This document shows, in pieces, positions 61,211 to 64,000 of a stretch of 64,000 bases of DNA. The notes beneath the pieces are model-generated. The model was given only the letters and a program-made list of their open reading frames with translations. It was not told the origin of the DNA and made no database searches. The DNA is taken from positions 62,001 through 126,000 of the forward strand of contig QWPB01000024.1 of the NCBI GenBank assembly GCA_003671275.1, read 5' to 3'. The DNA is from Planctomycetota bacterium (GTDB taxonomy: Bacteria; Planctomycetota; Planctomycetia; Planctomycetales; Planctomycetaceae). The translations under genes were made by a program, and so were the position numbers. Positions within the stretch are counted from its first letter, which is position 1, and each line of letters starts with the position of its first letter.

Positions 61211-63568
61211 TCACACCGCAGCTGGACGGTGATCTAAGAGTTGCAATGTGGTCTCAACATCACGTAACTCTTCCGTCGAAAGCGGCTCTCCGCCGAATCG
61301 CACTGTGTAAAACGACTCCACCAGTCGTCTCACCCCCCCCGCTAGCCCCGCCCCTGCGAGGCTGGACTCCCACTGTTTCTCGACGGATGCCGCGAGTTCC
61401 CGAGGGGTCTGCGCGGGATCGTCGACCATGCCGGACTTCTTCAGGATGAGCAGCAGTCGTTCATAAAACTCGATCGTTGCGGAGCGTCGACGCTGGATGT
61501 CGCGACTGCGTTTCATTCCCGTCCACCGCTTCCAGAGTTTGCGCCCCATCCCCACCGCGAGGGCGATCGATCCCAGCAACAGCCCCAGTAGCAACGCCCC
61601 GGCCCCACTGGACCAGTCCTGGGGAGAAGTGAGTACCGACTTCATCTGGTTGAGGATGGGCAGATTGCCATCCATTAACCCTTCGAAATTTTGTCGCACC
61701 AGGAGACCAGCCTGTCGGAGCGGGCCGTAGACGAGTTGCTCCTGCTGGGTTTGCGAATAACTCATGCCGAAGAACCAGGCGCCGCGGGTCTGCTCCACGA
61801 GCGAGTTCTGTGCCATCCGGGCTTTCTCGGCCACCTGGGATTCCCGCTCGGGAGGGGTGGCGTCGAAGATCACCCACCCTCCGTTGACATATCCCTCCAC
61901 CCACGCATGGGCGTGCAGTGCGCGGACTTCGAATTTCCCGGACTTCTCATTGTATTCCGCCCCCTTGAAGCCACTGACCAGTCGCGAGGGAATCCCCACC
62001 CCGCGCAGCATCAGGGCCAGTGCCGAAGCAAAGTATTCGCAGTGCCCCCGTTTCCGGTTAAACAGGAAGTCCTCCACTGGATCAATCGACGGGTCATCCC
62101 GCGAATTGTCCAGGGTATAGCTGAACTCCGGCGAATCACGCAGGTAGGATTCCAGCCGACGAGCGACCGCATCGGGATCTCGCAGAGGTTCACCGGCCTC
62201 AATCTGGCAAATCTCCCGTGCCCACCGGGCCACCCGCTCATTAGTATTCTTCAGGCAGCTTCGCAGGTTCGCATTCAACCCCTGCATCCGGTCGGCACCC
62301 CACCGAACATCGCGCCACAATTGGCGCCAGTCCTGAGACTGGTCCAGAATAATCATCCGATAGTCAAACGGTTGTTCGAGTCCCGCTCCCACGGGACGTT
62401 CGAGGGAATACCGTTCTTCATTGAAGTGAATTTCCTCGGTTTCCTCGGTACCCCCCACGCGGAGCGTTCGTTCGTGGAGAAACAAAACGGGAGATCCGGT
62501 CGGCTGGACTCGAATCTTCAATAACACCATGTTGTCGCGTGTCCAGTTCAAGCGGGTTCGAAACGGCTCCCAGACCACCCCTTGAGGATTAAAGGACCAT
62601 TGTCCCTCGGGTTGATACGTATTCAGGTATGTTCCGCGAAAGTAGGGGTCCGTCCCGAGAAACTCGACCAGTCGCTGTGGAGGAACAGGGGTCTGATTCT
62701 CGATCTCGACGCCCTCAATCTGCATGACCAGTTCGTCACTCTCGGTGATCCGTCCCACGTCCCCCAGGCGGACCGTTTCGGTAAAACCCGTCCGGGCAGC
62801 CCCCCGGCGTCCGCCGTCCGACAAGGGGTTGGTGGACCCGATCCAGACACGCGGGGTCAGGACAAAAAACAGCACCCCGACAACGATTGCTCCCAGGAAT
62901 GTCAGTACGACCCCACCCAAAAATCGCGGAGTCACCCATCGTCCACGATCATCCACTCGAAAACCGTTGCGAGAACTGGATCGATCCCGAATACGCACAA
63001 TCGGCACCAGGGACTCTTGATCCTCACGTTCCCACATCTGTCGATTGGCCAGCCAGGCGGCGCGGGCCAGGCTTAACAGCGACATCGTCCAGATCGTCAT
63101 GACCGTATACAGAAACATTGCCGCCCCGAACCAGGGCTGGATCGTCAATACCGCTGCCACGGCCACCTGCAGGATGGACAATGCAAACATCCACCACATT
63201 CGGCGCAGCTCTTTGGGCTGCAGCAGGAAGGTCCACTGGATGTAGACCAGCAGATGGGCCCCCGCCAAGATGCGGGACTCGCCGCCCCGGCCAAACTCCT
63301 GGTAGGCCGCCGCCAGTCCTGCCAGTGCGGCCACGTTCAGAATCCAGGGGGTGGGGCGAACCCAGCGGGCCAGATCGACGACGACCAGTGACAACAGTGC
63401 CAGTGGGATGGTGCCGAATGCCAGCGGCCCTTCCTCGGCAGCCGCCAGAATTCCCGCCGACAGGCAGACCTGAGCTGCGAGGCTGATCAACAACGTGATG
63501 CGGAGGGTGTTCACGCGATCTCCTGCCACCAGTAACCCCCTACGAGCATACCGGGAACCCGCTGGCAA
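61211..63568 (-). CDS. TgpA-type transglutaminase (DUF3488-transglutaminase-DUF4129)
   Basis: Multi-TM N-terminus; RGHCEYFASALALMLRGVGIPSRLVSGF; HAHAWVEGYVNGGWVIFDATP. Confidence 0.92.
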   Translation of the reverse strand: MPAGSRYARRGLLVAGDRVNTLRITLLISLAAQVCLSAGILAAAEEGPLAFGTIPLALLSLVVVDLARWVRPTPWILNVAALAGLAAAYQEFGRGGESRILAGAHLLVYIQWTFLLQPKELRRMWWMFALSILQVAVAAVLTIQPWFGAAMFLYTVMTIWTMSLLSLARAAWLANRQMWEREDQESLVPIVRIRDRSSSRNGFRVDDRGRWVTPRFLGGVVLTFLGAIVVGVLFFVLTPRVWIGSTNPLSDGGRRGAARTGFTETVRLGDVGRITESDELVMQIEGVEIENQTPVPPQRLVEFLGTDPYFRGTYLNTYQPEGQWSFNPQGVVWEPFRTRLNWTRDNMVLLKIRVQPTGSPVLFLHERTLRVGGTEETEEIHFNEERYSLERPVGAGLEQPFDYRMIILDQSQDWRQLWRDVRWGADRMQGLNANLRSCLKNTNERVARWAREICQIEAGEPLRDPDAVARRLESYLRDSPEFSYTLDNSRDDPSIDPVEDFLFNRKRGHCEYFASALALMLRGVGIPSRLVSGFKGAEYNEKSGKFEVRALHAHAWVEGYVNGGWVIFDATPPERESQVAEKARMAQNSLVEQTRGAWFFGMSYSQTQQEQLVYGPLRQAGLLVRQNFEGLMDGNLPILNQMKSVLTSPQDWSSGAGALLLGLLLGSIALAVGMGRKLWKRWTGMKRSRDIQRRRSATIEFYERLLLILKKSGMVDDPAQTPRELAASVEKQWESSLAGAGLAGGVRRLVESFYTVRFGGEPLSTEELRDVETTLQLLDHRPAAV

Positions 63569-63662
63569 CGGCTAGGAACTCGGAGAACGGAATGCTCCGG
63601 TGGTCTGTGTTACGCACTTCCTGTCAAACGGCCCATCTCCTCTGTAATCGGGTGACTGCCGA

Positions 63663-64000
63663 TCAGTACCCCGGTGCGGGGGGCTCCCCCAAAGCACTAC
63701 TGGCACCGCGCGACATCGTGGCGGTCTCCAGCGAGTTAATCTCTTCCCGGCGGGCGGGCCAGCTGAGGAGGAATCGGGCCCCTGAACTGGGGCGGCTTTC
63801 AACGGTGATCTCACCGCCGTGTTCTTTCATGATCTTCTGACTGGCAGCCAGCCCCAGTCCGGTCCCGGCCGCGCCTTTGCTCGATTCGAACAGGTTGAAC
63901 ACTTTGGGCATTTCCACGGGATCGATTCCGGGCCCGTTATCCAGCACTTCGATCCGGGCCCGGTCGTTCCGTTCCTCGTAACTGGTGAGGACTTCGATCT
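63663..64000 (-). CDS. Sensor histidine kinase, C-terminal HATPase part (truncated by window edge)
   Basis: LDNGPGIDPVEMPKVFNLFESSKGAAGTGLGLAASQKIMKEHGGEITVESRPSSGARFLLSWP. Confidence 0.88.
   Translation of the reverse strand, partial: IEVLTSYEERNDRARIEVLDNGPGIDPVEMPKVFNLFESSKGAAGTGLGLAASQKIMKEHGGEITVESRPSSGARFLLSWPARREEINSLETATMSRGASSALGEPPAPGY

Overview
64-kb window that looks chromosomal and planctomycete-like (DUF1501, DUF1598, ThuA and ceramidase-type families). I saw no rRNA, tRNA, CRISPR array or transposase. Housekeeping genes: EF-G C-terminus, holB, gpsA, polA, cysC, serC, hemC. Other main units: a GldA/F/G-type ABC operon with a DUF4340 protein (17.1-22.5 kb); a receiver / H-NOX / hybrid-kinase module (25.7-30.7 kb); and a Wzx/Wzy-type exopolysaccharide locus with pyruvyl transferase and a PssD/PssE-like pair (30.7-44.5 kb). 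A further cluster at 48.1-53.6 kb encodes a secretin, an Ig-like chaperone-like protein and three related small secreted proteins, and is the best candidate for an undescribed surface-structure system. Its secretin is split by an apparent 1-nt frameshift. Additional observations: strictly 7-bp-phased repeat elements at several places, one inserted in frame inside a conserved DUF255/YyaL gene; a degenerate CsrA-like small protein; an unlisted 45-aa single-TM ORF; an HExxH-thioredoxin fusion; and a polysaccharide co-polymerase ATPase whose Walker A lysine is cysteine. All family calls are from reading motifs; no database search was run.
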